Positions 7,779-15,550 of a DNA stretch of 58,598 bases are shown here, in pieces. Position numbers and translations under genes: made by a program. Position 1 is the stretch's first letter. Each line of letters opens with the position of its first letter. Origin of the DNA: DASRVA01 sp050732935 (GTDB lineage Bacteria; Gemmatimonadota; Gemmatimonadetes; JACCXV01; JAHWKZ01); NCBI GenBank assembly GCA_050732935.1, contig JBOHRW010000030.1, forward strand, positions 1 through 58,598, given 5' to 3'. The notes below the pieces were generated by a model that did no database searches, was not told the DNA's origin, and saw nothing but the letters and a program-made list of their open reading frames with translations.

Positions 7779-8336
7779 GTGACCGAGCGGTTTCTCATCC
7801 TCCACAGCGATGGTGCGGCCAGGGGGAACCCGGGACCGGCCGGCGCCGGCTGGGTGATCGAGACCCTGGAAGGCGAGCTGGTCGAGGAGGGCTCGGCGTA
7901 CCTCGGCGAGCGCACCAACAACCAGGCCGAGTACGAGGCGCTCCTGCACGCGCTGACGGCGGCCGGCCCCGATCGCGCCACGTATCTGGAGATCTACTGT
8001 GACTCTGAACTCGTGGTGCGCCAGCTCAACGGTCAGTATCGGGTCAAGAACGCCGACCTCGTCGACCGCCACGGATCCGTGGTCGAGATCCTCGATCGAG
8101 CCGCCGGCGCCAAGATCCGACACGTTCCCCGGGACGAGAACCGGCGCGCCGACGAACTGGCCAACCGGGCGGTCGACGTGCATCTTAAGGCATCGCAGGG
8201 GCCGGTTGGACAGACGGTCGCTGGCCGTACGCCCGCCGAGCGGGCGGCGCGGCTGGAGGAAAGTCCGGGCTCCACAGGGCAGGATGCTCGCGGAGGGACC
8301 GGGGACGGTCGCAACGCGAGGCACCCTTCGGGGTGA
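7779..8336 (+). CDS. Ribonuclease HI family protein, C-terminus running into rnpB
   Basis: GTG at 7779, just before the first beta strand. RNase H cleaves the RNA strand of RNA-DNA hybrids. All four acidic positions are visible: Asp in LILHSDGAARGNPGPAGAG, Glu in TNNQAEYEALLHAL, Asp in IYCDSELVVRQLNG and Asp in VPRDENRRADELANRAV. The domain is complete at about residue 138 (near base 8190), yet the frame stays open for about 47 more codons to a TGA at 8334-8336, inside the RNase P RNA gene. The low-complexity tail is therefore encoded by rnpB sequence and is unlikely to be a conserved part of the enzyme. 50 bases separate it from the zinc-ribbon gene. Confidence 0.9.
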   Translation: MTERFLILHSDGAARGNPGPAGAGWVIETLEGELVEEGSAYLGERTNNQAEYEALLHALTAAGPDRATYLEIYCDSELVVRQLNGQYRVKNADLVDRHGSVVEILDRAAGAKIRHVPRDENRRADELANRAVDVHLKASQGPVGQTVAGRTPAERAARLEESPGSTGQDARGGTGDGRNARHPSG

Positions 8337-8583
8337 CGGAAAGTGCCACAGAAAACAAACCGCCGGCGGCGCTCGCGCCATCGGTAAGGGTGAAACGGTG
8401 GGGTAAGAGCCCCCCGCGCGTCCGCGCGAGCGGGGCGGCACGGCAAACCCCATCCGGAGCAAGGCCATGTAGGGAAGGACGCGGTGGCCCGCCGCGCTCG
8501 ACTTCCGGGTAGGCCGCTCAGATCGATGGCCGTCACCGTCCGAGAGGGCGGTACAGAACCCGGCTTATCGTCCCTCCGACCCC
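8200..8583 (+). ncRNA. rnpB: RNase P RNA, bacterial class A
   Basis: The catalytic RNA of RNase P, which matures tRNA 5' ends. Diagnostic conserved blocks appear in order: GAGGAAAGTCCGGGCTCC (8256-8273), ACAGAAAACAAACCGCC, GGTAAGGGTGAAACGGTG with GGTAAGAGC, GCACGGCAAACCCCATCC with GGAGCAAGGCCA, and ACAGAACCCGGCTTATCG (8553-8570). Ends are estimated from the P1 pairing of GGTTGGA (8204-8210) with TCCGACC (8575-8581). The 5' quarter overlaps the end of the RNase HI frame. No separate promoter was identified. Confidence 0.97.
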
Positions 8584-8640
8584 TGCACCCATCCCGTTCA
8601 TCGTCCCCGGCTCTTCCTGTCACCTCGTTCGAGGCGGGCC

Positions 8641-10356
8641 GTGCTGCAACCACGCTGGAGCTGGCCGGATCCGATCGAAGGCACCGACGCCTCGGAGCTC
8701 GGGCGAGCCCTGTCGGTGCCGCCCACGATCGCCGAGCTGCTCGTCCGGCGCGGCTTTCGATCCGCGGATCGGGCGCGCTTCTTCCTGAACCCGTCCTTCG
8801 ATCAGCTCCACGATCCGTTTCTTCTCCGCGGGATGGATGTCGCCGTGACGCGGATCGAGATGGCGATCCGGGATGGCGAGCCGATCGCGGTGCACGGGGA
8901 TTACGACGTGGACGGGATCACCGCGACCACGGTGCTGGTCCGTTACCTCCGCTGGCGCGGGGCCCGCGCCGATTACTATATCCCGCACCGCGTCGAGGAC
9001 GGGTACGGCGTATCGCAAAGTGGGGTGGAGGCCCTCGCCGGCCGGGGAATTCGCCTCCTGATTACCTGCGACTGCGGCGTGACGGCCGTCGACGAGATCG
9101 AGGCGGCGCGTGCAGCCGGCATGGAGGTGATCGTGACCGACCATCACGAGCCGGGGCCCGTTCTTCCGCGCGCGACCGCCGTCCTGAATCCCAAGCTTCC
9201 CGAGTCGGGGTATCCGGATGCCAACCTGGCCGCGGTGGGGGTGGTCTACAAGCTCTGCGAGGCGCTCGAGCTCTCGGCGGGGCGCGACCGCGAGACGCTG
9301 CGCTTCGCCCTCGACCTGGTGGCCTTCGGAACGATCGCGGATCTGGTGCCGCTGACCGGCGAGAACCGGGTTCTGGTCCGTTACGGTCTCGAGGTCCTGG
9401 CCCGGACCCGCAATCCGGGGCTCCGGGCGCTGATGCAGCGGACGGGGCTGGCGGGCTCGCGGCCGACGGCCTGGCAGATCGGCTTCGTGCTGGCACCCCG
9501 GATCAACGCCGTCGGGCGGATGGATGCCGCCGAGAAGGCGGTGGGGCTGCTCCTGACCGACGACCCGGCCCAGGCCGAGGCGATCGCCGAGACGTTCGAG
9601 GGCGTGAACACATCGCGACAGGAGGAGGACCGACGGCTGCTCGCCGAGGTCCTCGTAGGGGTCGAGCGAAGCTACGACCCGGAACGCGATCGGGCGATCG
9701 TGATGGCGGGCGAAGGGTGGCATCCCGGGGTGATCGGGATCGTGGCCTCGCGCGTCGTCGAGCGGTTTCACCGCCCGACGGTGCTGATCGCCATCGACGC
9801 GGAGGGAAACGGCAGAGGGTCGGCCCGGAGCGTGCCGGGCTTTCACCTGCTGGAGGGGCTCGAGGCGTGCGCTACGCACCTCGACGCCTACGGGGGTCAT
9901 CGGACGGCGGCCGGACTCGCCATCCGGCGCGAGGCCGTGGACGCTTTCCGCAGCGCCTTCCAACGTCACGCCGGAGACCGGCTCATGGCCGAGCAGCTCG
10001 TCCCGAACCTCACCATCGATCTCGATCTGCCGTTGGAGAGCGTGGACGCCGGGCTCTTTCTGGAGCTGAATCGCTTCGCTCCTTACGGACCGGGTAACCC
10101 GGAGCCCGTGCTGGCGCTGAAGGACGTGGCCGCGCGCGGCTACCCCAGGATCGTGGGGGAGAACCATCTCAAGATGGTGGTGGCCCGGAACGGTCGGAGC
10201 CTCGATACGATCGGCTTCAACCTGGGGCACCTGCTCGGCCATCTCAACCTGAACCGCGGGCCGATGACGATCGCCTGCCGGCTGCGGGAGAACGTGTATC
10301 TGGGCCGGTCGGTCCTGCAGGGAAGGCTCATCGACGTCCGGCTCGACCGCTGCTGA
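8641..10356 (+). CDS. recJ: Single-stranded-DNA-specific exonuclease RecJ
   Basis: 571 residues, normal for RecJ. The enzyme degrades single-stranded DNA 5' to 3' in recombination, mismatch and base-excision repair. DHH-superfamily motifs are present: GDYDVDGITATT (about 86-97), the CDCGV segment, VTDHHEPG (about 164-171), RINAVGRMDAA, and the DHHA1 motif AYGGHRTAAG in the C-terminal half. An OB-like C-terminal region follows (GYPRIVGENHLKMVV). GTG at 8641 is the first plausible start after rnpB (57 bases downstream); the ribosome site is weak. It heads a tightly packed run with rsmD 28 bases downstream. Confidence 0.96.
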   Translation: MLQPRWSWPDPIEGTDASELGRALSVPPTIAELLVRRGFRSADRARFFLNPSFDQLHDPFLLRGMDVAVTRIEMAIRDGEPIAVHGDYDVDGITATTVLVRYLRWRGARADYYIPHRVEDGYGVSQSGVEALAGRGIRLLITCDCGVTAVDEIEAARAAGMEVIVTDHHEPGPVLPRATAVLNPKLPESGYPDANLAAVGVVYKLCEALELSAGRDRETLRFALDLVAFGTIADLVPLTGENRVLVRYGLEVLARTRNPGLRALMQRTGLAGSRPTAWQIGFVLAPRINAVGRMDAAEKAVGLLLTDDPAQAEAIAETFEGVNTSRQEEDRRLLAEVLVGVERSYDPERDRAIVMAGEGWHPGVIGIVASRVVERFHRPTVLIAIDAEGNGRGSARSVPGFHLLEGLEACATHLDAYGGHRTAAGLAIRREAVDAFRSAFQRHAGDRLMAEQLVPNLTIDLDLPLESVDAGLFLELNRFAPYGPGNPEPVLALKDVAARGYPRIVGENHLKMVVARNGRSLDTIGFNLGHLLGHLNLNRGPMTIACRLRENVYLGRSVLQGRLIDVRLDRC

Positions 10357-10384
10357 AGATGGCCAGGCTCTGCGTTGCGCTTCC

Positions 10385-10918
10385 GTGAGGATCGTGGGCG
10401 GACGGCTCGGCGGGCGGCGCCTCCACTCCGCGCGCACGGGCGGGCTCCGTCCCACTTCGGATCGCGTCCGGGAGGCGATCTTCAACATCCTCGGAGACAC
10501 GGTTCTGGACGCCGTGGTGCTCGACCTCTACGCCGGGACCGGCGCCATGGCCATCGAGGCGATCAGTCGGGGCGCCCGGGACGCTACCTGCGTGGAGCGC
10601 GGGGCCGGGGCTCTGGCGGCCCTCTGCCGCAACCTGAGCGAGCTCGGCCTGGAAGGCGAGATCCAGGTCAGCCGGGTGGCCGCACTGGACTTCTGCCGCA
10701 GGATTCCCGAAGATGGGGCGCGCTTCGATGTGGTGTTCTGCGATCCGCCGTACCGCGATGACCTGGCGCCGATCCTCGAGATGATCGGTTCGGCGACCTG
10801 GTGGGAGCGGGTCTGGGTGCTGGAGCACGCCAGCCGACGGTCCCTTCCGGCCCTGCCGGAGCCGGCGGAGACGCGGCGCTGGGGCGACACCTCGGCGACC
10901 TTCTTCTGGCGCGCATGA
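10385..10918 (+). CDS. rsmD: 16S rRNA (guanine(966)-N(2))-methyltransferase RsmD
   Basis: 177 residues from GTG at 10385. It methylates the exocyclic amine of G966 in 16S rRNA using S-adenosylmethionine. Family hallmarks: MRIVGGRLGGRRL at the start, RPTSDRVREAIFNIL, the SAM-binding motif LDLYAGTGAMAIEAISRGA, and the catalytic (D/N)PPY motif in VVFCDPPYRDD. The order rsmD-coaD is very common in bacteria and supports both calls. The last codon overlaps the start of coaD (ATGA). Confidence 0.95.
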   Translation: MRIVGGRLGGRRLHSARTGGLRPTSDRVREAIFNILGDTVLDAVVLDLYAGTGAMAIEAISRGARDATCVERGAGALAALCRNLSELGLEGEIQVSRVAALDFCRRIPEDGARFDVVFCDPPYRDDLAPILEMIGSATWWERVWVLEHASRRSLPALPEPAETRRWGDTSATFFWRA

Positions 10919-11424
10919 GCGGATCGCCCCCCCCACGTCTCGTGGGGCTGTACCCTGGCACGTTCGATCCCGTGACGCGGGGTCACGAGGACCTGATCGA
11001 GCGTGGCCTGCGGATCGTCGACGAGCTGATCGTGGCGGTGGCCGTCGACACCGGGAAGGAATCGCTCTTCCCGATCGAGGAGCGGGTCGCCATGCTCCGC
11101 GAGGCGATGGGAGAGAGCGAGCGCGTCCGGGTCGAGACCTTCTCCGGACTGACCGTCGATTTCGCCCGCTCCAGCGGGGCTTCCATCATCCTGCGCGGGT
11201 TGCGTGCGGTGTCGGACTTCGAGTACGAGTTCCAGATGGCGCTCATGAACAAGCATCTGGCTCCCGAGATCGAGATCCTCTTCATGGCCCCCGACAGCAC
11301 ATACTCGTTCCTGAGCTCGAGCCTGGTGCGGGAGGTCGCGCGCCTGGGTGGCGACGTGGAGCCGTTCGTCTCGCCCAGCGTGGCGCGGCGGCTGAAAGAG
11401 CGCTTCGCCGAGGACAGACCATGA
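10915..11424 (+). CDS. coaD: Phosphopantetheine adenylyltransferase
   Basis: 169 residues from ATG at 10915 (ATGA overlap with rsmD). It transfers AMP from ATP to 4'-phosphopantetheine, the fourth step of coenzyme A synthesis. Visible motifs: GLYPGTFDPVTRGHEDLIER, with the nucleotidyltransferase TxGH signature; ILRGLRAVSDFEYEFQMALM; and SSSLVREVARLGGDV near the C-terminus. Length and order of motifs are standard. Upstream in-frame codons belong to the rsmD coding region and are not used. Confidence 0.97.
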   Translation: MSGSPPPRLVGLYPGTFDPVTRGHEDLIERGLRIVDELIVAVAVDTGKESLFPIEERVAMLREAMGESERVRVETFSGLTVDFARSSGASIILRGLRAVSDFEYEFQMALMNKHLAPEIEILFMAPDSTYSFLSSSLVREVARLGGDVEPFVSPSVARRLKERFAEDRP

Positions 11425-12617
11425 CGGTGCACACCGTGGAGCATCCCAACCTCGTCGGGGTTACCGAATCGGAGACGCTCGCCATGACCCGCCGGGCGGC
11501 GGAGATCGACTCGCCGGATGACCGCGTAATCTCTCTTTCGGCGGGCGAGCCGGATTTTCCCACGCCCGCCTACATCGCCGAGGCGGGGATCGCCGCCATC
11601 CGGGCCGGCCGGACCCGCTATCCGCCGGTGGCCGGGCTGGCGCCCCTGCGGGCGGCAATCGCGTCGTACCTCGAGGAAAGCTGCGGCGGCGACTGGACGC
11701 CGGAGCGGGTGATCGTGTCCGTGGGCGCCAAGCAGGCGCTCTTCGACGCCATCTTCACGCTGTTCGGGCCCGGGGACCGGGTGGCGATCCCCGCCCCCTA
11801 CTGGGTCTCGTATCCACCCATGGTGCGCCTCGCCCGGGCCGAGCCCGTGATCGTGCCGACCCGAGGCGAGGACGGCTTCCGCCCCCTTCCCGAGCAGGTC
11901 GAGCGCGCGTTCGAAGGGGGTGCGCGGGGCCTCATCCTGAACAGTCCCGGCAACCCGACCGGGGCGATGCTGACCGAAGCGGACGTGGCCGCGCTGATCG
12001 ATCTGGCCGCGGCGCACGACGCCTGGATCATCTCCGACGAGATCTACCACGAGATCCGCTACGTCGACGGCTTCGCGTCCGTCTCGCCCCATGCCCGCGA
12101 CTACGAGCGCATCGTGCTGGTGAACGGCTTCTCCAAAGCGTTCTCGATGACGGGCTGGCGGGTCGGGTACGCCGCGGCTCCCGTCGAGCTCGTCAAAGCC
12201 ATGACCCGACTTCAGGGGCACGTCAACACGAACACCGCCTTGCCGGCCCAATACGCGGCCCTGGCGGCGCTGACCGACGAGGATGCCCGGCGCGGGGCGA
12301 TCTCCTCGATGGTCGAAGCGTTCGCCCGCCGCCGCTCGATGCTGCTCGAGAGACTCGACCGAATCCCGGGGCTTCGGGCCTTCCCGCCCCGGGGGGCGTT
12401 CTACGTATGGGTCGACGCGAGCGCGTGGTGCCGGGCCGCGGGAATGACGTCGGCGGAGCTGTGCTTCGATCTTCTCGATCACGAGCGCCTCGCTCTGGTG
12501 CCCGGCGCGGCCTTTGGTGGCGAGGAGTACGTGCGTATATCCTTCGCCGCCGCGGACGAAGCACTGGCCGGCGCAGTGGAGCGGCTCGGGGCGGCGGCGG
12601 ATCGGCTGGGGATCTAG
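11421..12617 (+). CDS. Class I/II pyridoxal-phosphate aminotransferase (aspartate-aminotransferase-like)
   Basis: 398 residues, start overlapping the coaD stop by 4 bases. Fold-type I PLP enzyme: SLSAGEPDFPTPAYI at the N-terminus, TRYPPVAGLAPLRAAIA, LNSPGNPTGAML, ISDEIYHEIRY, and the Schiff-base lysine in NGFSKAFSMTGWRVGYA. A substrate-carboxylate arginine is probably in EYVRISFA near the C-terminus. This group (prokaryotic aspartate aminotransferase, subgroup I-gamma) exchanges amino groups between aspartate or a related amino acid and 2-oxoglutarate. The exact substrate cannot be set from sequence, so no symbol is given. Confidence 0.92.
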   Translation: MTVHTVEHPNLVGVTESETLAMTRRAAEIDSPDDRVISLSAGEPDFPTPAYIAEAGIAAIRAGRTRYPPVAGLAPLRAAIASYLEESCGGDWTPERVIVSVGAKQALFDAIFTLFGPGDRVAIPAPYWVSYPPMVRLARAEPVIVPTRGEDGFRPLPEQVERAFEGGARGLILNSPGNPTGAMLTEADVAALIDLAAAHDAWIISDEIYHEIRYVDGFASVSPHARDYERIVLVNGFSKAFSMTGWRVGYAAAPVELVKAMTRLQGHVNTNTALPAQYAALAALTDEDARRGAISSMVEAFARRRSMLLERLDRIPGLRAFPPRGAFYVWVDASAWCRAAGMTSAELCFDLLDHERLALVPGAAFGGEEYVRISFAAADEALAGAVERLGAAADRLGI

Positions 12618-12979
12618 TGGCCGGTACCGAACAGCTGACCGTCGAGCCCCGGTCCACGTCCGGGGACGGAACGGTGGTGATGATGGTGGCGGGAGATCTC
12701 GTCGTGTCCAACATGAGCCTCCTCGAGAGGGCCGTGGACGAGGCGCTGGACGCGGGGGGACTCCGGATCGTCCTGGACGTCGCCTCCCTGGAACACATCG
12801 ACGCGCCCGGTCTCGCCCTCCTGTGCCGGCTTCACCGCCGATGCGAGGCGGCCGGAGGCGCCTTCGCGGTGGCGCGGCTGCCTGCCCGTTTTCTCGACCT
12901 CATCCGGAAGCTCCAGCTGGACCAGCAGGTCCGGTTCGTTCGAAGCGTCGAGGAGGCGGAGAAGCGACCGGCGCGGTGA
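12617..12979 (+). CDS. STAS-domain protein (anti-sigma factor antagonist type)
   Basis: 120 residues from GTG at 12617, which shares its first G with the stop TAG of the aminotransferase. The whole protein is one STAS domain: strand VVMMVAGDLVVSN, helix LERAVDEALDAGGL, strand IVLDVASLEHIDAPGLALL and helix LCRLHRRCEAAG. The residue that would be phosphorylated in classical antagonists sits in the EHIDAPGLA loop; here there is no Ser or Thr at the usual place (DSxG becomes DAPG). Phosphoswitching like SpoIIAA is therefore unlikely. No kinase partner is nearby. It ends in a GTGA overlap with rsmA. Confidence 0.85.
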   Translation: MAGTEQLTVEPRSTSGDGTVVMMVAGDLVVSNMSLLERAVDEALDAGGLRIVLDVASLEHIDAPGLALLCRLHRRCEAAGGAFAVARLPARFLDLIRKLQLDQQVRFVRSVEEAEKRPAR

Positions 12980-13773
12980 GGGGCGGTCGTCCACGGCTCT
13001 CCCAGCACTTTCTTCACGATCGTCGGACCGCCCGGCGCATCGCCGCCACGCTGCGAGCTCCGCCGGGCGCTCGGGTGCTGGAAATCGGTCCGGGGCAGGG
13101 GGCCCTGACCGGGCCGCTCCTGGACCAGGGATGGCGGGTCACGGCCGTCGAGCTGGACGAAGAGCTGGCCGCGCGGCTCGAGCGCCGCTGGCCTGATCGC
13201 GAGCTGACGGTCGTCCGCGCGGACATCCTCGACCACGAGCTCGAGGGCGGGGAGCCCTGGTACGTGATCGGCAACCTTCCCTACGCGATCACCTCCCCGA
13301 TCGTCTTCCATCTCCTGGAACAGGCCGGGCGGGTCGCGGTCCCCGAGATCGTGATCATGGTCCAGAAGGAGGTCGCCGTGCGGCTGGCAGCGGCACCCGG
13401 CTCGCGAGCCTACGGGGCGCTGACCGTCGGCGTGCGCCTGGCTGCCGAAGTGGAGGTTCTCTTCGACGTCGGTCCGGGGCAGTTCAAGCCGCCGCCCAAG
13501 GTTCGCTCGAGCGTGGTCCGGATCGTCCCCGGTGGCCCGGCCGGGCTCGGCGAGGAGCGCCGGGAGCGGGTGCGGGAGCTCGTCCGGACGGCCTTCGGGC
13601 AACGCCGGAAGCAGGTCAAGAACTCGTTGAAGGACGAGCCCTGGAACCTCGCCGGCGAACAGGGTGCCCGCGTCCAGAACCGAACCGGCATCGATCTCCG
13701 GCGCCGGCCGGAGACGTTGAGCCTCGAGGAGTGGCTGAGGCTCGAAGAAGCCCTGAAAGACGAGGCCTCGTGA
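12976..13773 (+). CDS. rsmA: 16S rRNA (adenine(1518)-N(6)/adenine(1519)-N(6))-dimethyltransferase RsmA (KsgA)
   Basis: 265 residues from GTG at 12976, 4-base overlap with the STAS gene. It dimethylates two adjacent adenines in the 3' hairpin of 16S rRNA during 30S maturation. Family motifs: LSQHFLHDRRTARRIA, VLEIGPGQGALTGPLL (SAM site), VELDEELAARLE, catalytic NLPYAITSPIVFHLL and VIMVQKEVAVRLAAAPGSRA, with FKPPPKVRSSVVRI in the C-terminal lobe. The length is normal. It is the last gene of the run beginning at recJ. Confidence 0.96.
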   Translation: MRGGRPRLSQHFLHDRRTARRIAATLRAPPGARVLEIGPGQGALTGPLLDQGWRVTAVELDEELAARLERRWPDRELTVVRADILDHELEGGEPWYVIGNLPYAITSPIVFHLLEQAGRVAVPEIVIMVQKEVAVRLAAAPGSRAYGALTVGVRLAAEVEVLFDVGPGQFKPPPKVRSSVVRIVPGGPAGLGEERRERVRELVRTAFGQRRKQVKNSLKDEPWNLAGEQGARVQNRTGIDLRRRPETLSLEEWLRLEEALKDEAS

Positions 13774-14089
13774 GGTGATCCGGCCAACCCGAAGCGGGGG
13801 ATCGTTTTCCACACATGGGCCGCGGGGCGGCGGATCGCCAGGGACCGCAGCCTCGGCGGCCCTCAGGACGGGTTTCGCGGACCCTGTCAACTCTCGGACA
13901 TGATGTACAGAGTCATATGCGATGATCTATCGACCAAACCCTCAACGGCTTAGCTGTGTTCACGTGTTCCATGGTGCTACAGTGGAGGCCGATCGAACGC
14001 GGCGAGGGAGGTCACCCGGGTTGTGGTGGCGGGGTCTCGGGGAGGCTCCGGGAGCGGATGTGGATAGCTGTGGAAAACGTCGAGGAGCC
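13774..14089 (+). other. Convergent intergenic gap with DnaA-box-like sites and an AT-richer island
   Basis: 316 bases between the 3' ends of rsmA (+) and the UMF1 transporter (-). It holds TTTTCCACA at 13805-13813, TGTGGATAG at 14059-14067 and TGTGGAAAA at 14069-14077. The first and last fit the relaxed DnaA box TTWTNCACA exactly and face each other; the middle one has one mismatch. Bases about 13895-13980 are clearly AT-richer than the surroundings. A weak hairpin (CCCG-AAG-CGGG) follows rsmA. I see no gene in it. Confidence 0.4.
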
Positions 14090-15433
14090 TCAAGCCGAAG
14101 GACGCAGGCCGGTCTCCGCCCGGCGGGCGGCCGAGCGCCCCGCGGCCACGTCCACGCGAGTCAGCAGGAGCGCTCCGATCACGAAGAAGACGATGATCGA
14201 CAGGATGGCCTGCCGGCTCGACCCGGTGACGGCGATCGTCGAGGCGAAGACGGTCGGACCCAGCGTCCCGGCGAACTTGTCGAGCACGCCGTAGAGGCCG
14301 AAGAACTCCGCCGACTTGTGACGCGGGATCAGGCTCGCGAAGAGCGAGCGGCTGAGCGCCTGCGTGCCACCCTGGACCATCCCGACCACGAACGCGAGCA
14401 CGAAGAACTCGACCGCGGTCTCGATGAAATAGGCGTAGATCGCCACGCCGACGTACACCACGAGCCCCAGCAGGATGGACCGTTTCGGTCCAATGCGACC
14501 GGCCAGCGACCCGAACAGAAACGCGAAGGGGACGCCGACCAGCTGGACCATGAGGATCGAGCCGATCAGGGCGCTCCGCCCGATCCCGAGCTCCCGGCCG
14601 TAGATCGCCGCCATCCGGATGATCGTGCCGATGCCGTCGTTGTAGACCAGGAAGGCGACCAGCATCAGGAAGGCGTGGCGATAGGTCCTGAGCTCCCGGA
14701 ACGTCTCCAGGAGCCGGCGGAGGGCGACCCTCACGGTGCTCTGGCCGGGACGCTCGTCCGCCTCCAGCCGGGGGGCGGGCTCGGGGACGTGACGGAAGAG
14801 CGGAATCGCGAAGACGACCCACCACAGGGCCACCGAGAGGAAACCGAGTCGGGCGGGCAGGGACGCGGTCTCGAGCGGGAGCCCCGGCCCCGCCGGGAGG
14901 CCGAACAGCTCAGGCCGGGCGATCGCCGCGAACTGAAGCCCGAGCAGGATCGAGCTGCCGAAGTAGCCCACCGCGTACGCCGCCGCAGAGACCCGGTCCA
15001 TCTCTTCGTGGCGGGCGATGTGGGGGAGCAGGGAGTCGTAGAAGACGTAGCTCCCCTGCGCGCCCACGTTCGCGATGCCGAAGAGGGCCGCGGCGAACAG
15101 CCACTGGCCCGGATCGATGAAGTACATGAGGGCGGTGGCAGTCGCGCCGATCGCCAGGAACAGGGAAAGGAGCTTCTTCTTGATGCCGGCGAAGTCCGCC
15201 ACCGCGCCCAGGAAGGGCGCCATCAGCGCGACGACGGCCAACGCGATCGATGTCGTCCACGAGAAGCGCTGCGTGGCCACGCTCCCGGGCAGGCCGACGG
15301 CCGCGACGTCGGTGAAGAAGATCGGGAAGAGGGTCGTGACGACGGTGAGGATGAAGGCCGAGTTCGCCCAGTCGTACATCGCCCACGCGCGCTGCTCGGC
15401 TGTGCGCAGCCCGATCCGGCCCAGGAACTCCAT
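14090..15433 (-). CDS. UMF1-family MFS transporter (Atg22-like)
   Basis: 447 residues with about 12 hydrophobic helices. The opening QRAWAMYDWANSAFILTVVT is the hallmark of the UMF1 group of major facilitator proteins, related to the yeast vacuolar effluxer Atg22. Other typical segments are PFLGAVADFAGIKKKLL in the first half and GTQALSRSLFASLIPRHKSA, EFFGLYGVLDKFAG and TLGPTVFA in the second. Bacterial members are predicted small-molecule exporters, substrate unknown. It is divergent from rex; 85 bases hold both promoters. A TAGGAT box ends only 9 bases before the ATG, so the message is probably leaderless. Confidence 0.9.
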   Translation of the reverse strand: MEFLGRIGLRTAEQRAWAMYDWANSAFILTVVTTLFPIFFTDVAAVGLPGSVATQRFSWTTSIALAVVALMAPFLGAVADFAGIKKKLLSLFLAIGATATALMYFIDPGQWLFAAALFGIANVGAQGSYVFYDSLLPHIARHEEMDRVSAAAYAVGYFGSSILLGLQFAAIARPELFGLPAGPGLPLETASLPARLGFLSVALWWVVFAIPLFRHVPEPAPRLEADERPGQSTVRVALRRLLETFRELRTYRHAFLMLVAFLVYNDGIGTIIRMAAIYGRELGIGRSALIGSILMVQLVGVPFAFLFGSLAGRIGPKRSILLGLVVYVGVAIYAYFIETAVEFFVLAFVVGMVQGGTQALSRSLFASLIPRHKSAEFFGLYGVLDKFAGTLGPTVFASTIAVTGSSRQAILSIIVFFVIGALLLTRVDVAAGRSAARRAETGLRPSA

Positions 15434-15442
15434 CGCGTCCCC

Positions 15443-15472
15443 ATCCTAGCCGAAGCGCTCGGGGCCGTCGAA
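15443..15472 (-). promoter_or_regulatory. Probable promoter of the UMF1 transporter gene
   Basis: On the minus strand, TAGGAT (plus coordinates 15443-15448) lies 9 bases before the ATG, with TTCGAC about 18 bases further upstream. The -35 match is modest. The spacing to the start codon implies a leaderless or near-leaderless transcript. Confidence 0.4.
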
Positions 15473-15475
15473 CGC

Positions 15476-15505
15476 TTGACCCCGTCTCGGACCGGTTCGT
15501 ATACT
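15476..15505 (+). promoter_or_regulatory. Promoter of rex
   Basis: TTGACC at 15476-15481 and TATACT at 15500-15505 with an 18-base spacer: a good sigma-70-type promoter. Transcription would start near 15512, so the Rex box at 15516-15533 covers the initially transcribed region. Confidence 0.75.
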
Positions 15506-15515
15506 GCGAGGAAGC

Positions 15516-15533
15516 TTGTGAAAAAAGTCACAA
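15516..15533 (+). promoter_or_regulatory. Rex operator (Rex box)
   Basis: Inverted repeat TTGTGA-N6-TCACAA (15516-15533), matching the known Rex consensus half-sites exactly. It starts about 4 bases after the predicted transcription start and lies 17 bases before the rex ATG. Binding here would block the promoter, which fits NADH-responsive autoregulation. Confidence 0.85.
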
Positions 15534-15550
15534 ACCGTGCCGCTGCAACG

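Noticed and set aside
8484..10097. Alternative long plus-strand frame over recJ and rnpB
   Set aside because: It is a shifted-frame shadow of recJ, rich in Arg, Gly and Ala, and begins inside rnpB; recJ motifs are in the other frame.
13774..14089. Origin of replication
   Set aside because: DnaA-like boxes are present, but no dnaA, dnaN or origin-type neighbours exist and both flanking genes converge on the gap. Kept only as a finding.
13922..15550. Long plus-strand frame upstream of and in frame with rex
   Set aside because: It lies opposite the UMF1 transporter, encodes highly charged low-complexity sequence typical of an antisense frame in GC-rich DNA, and crosses the rex promoter and Rex box.
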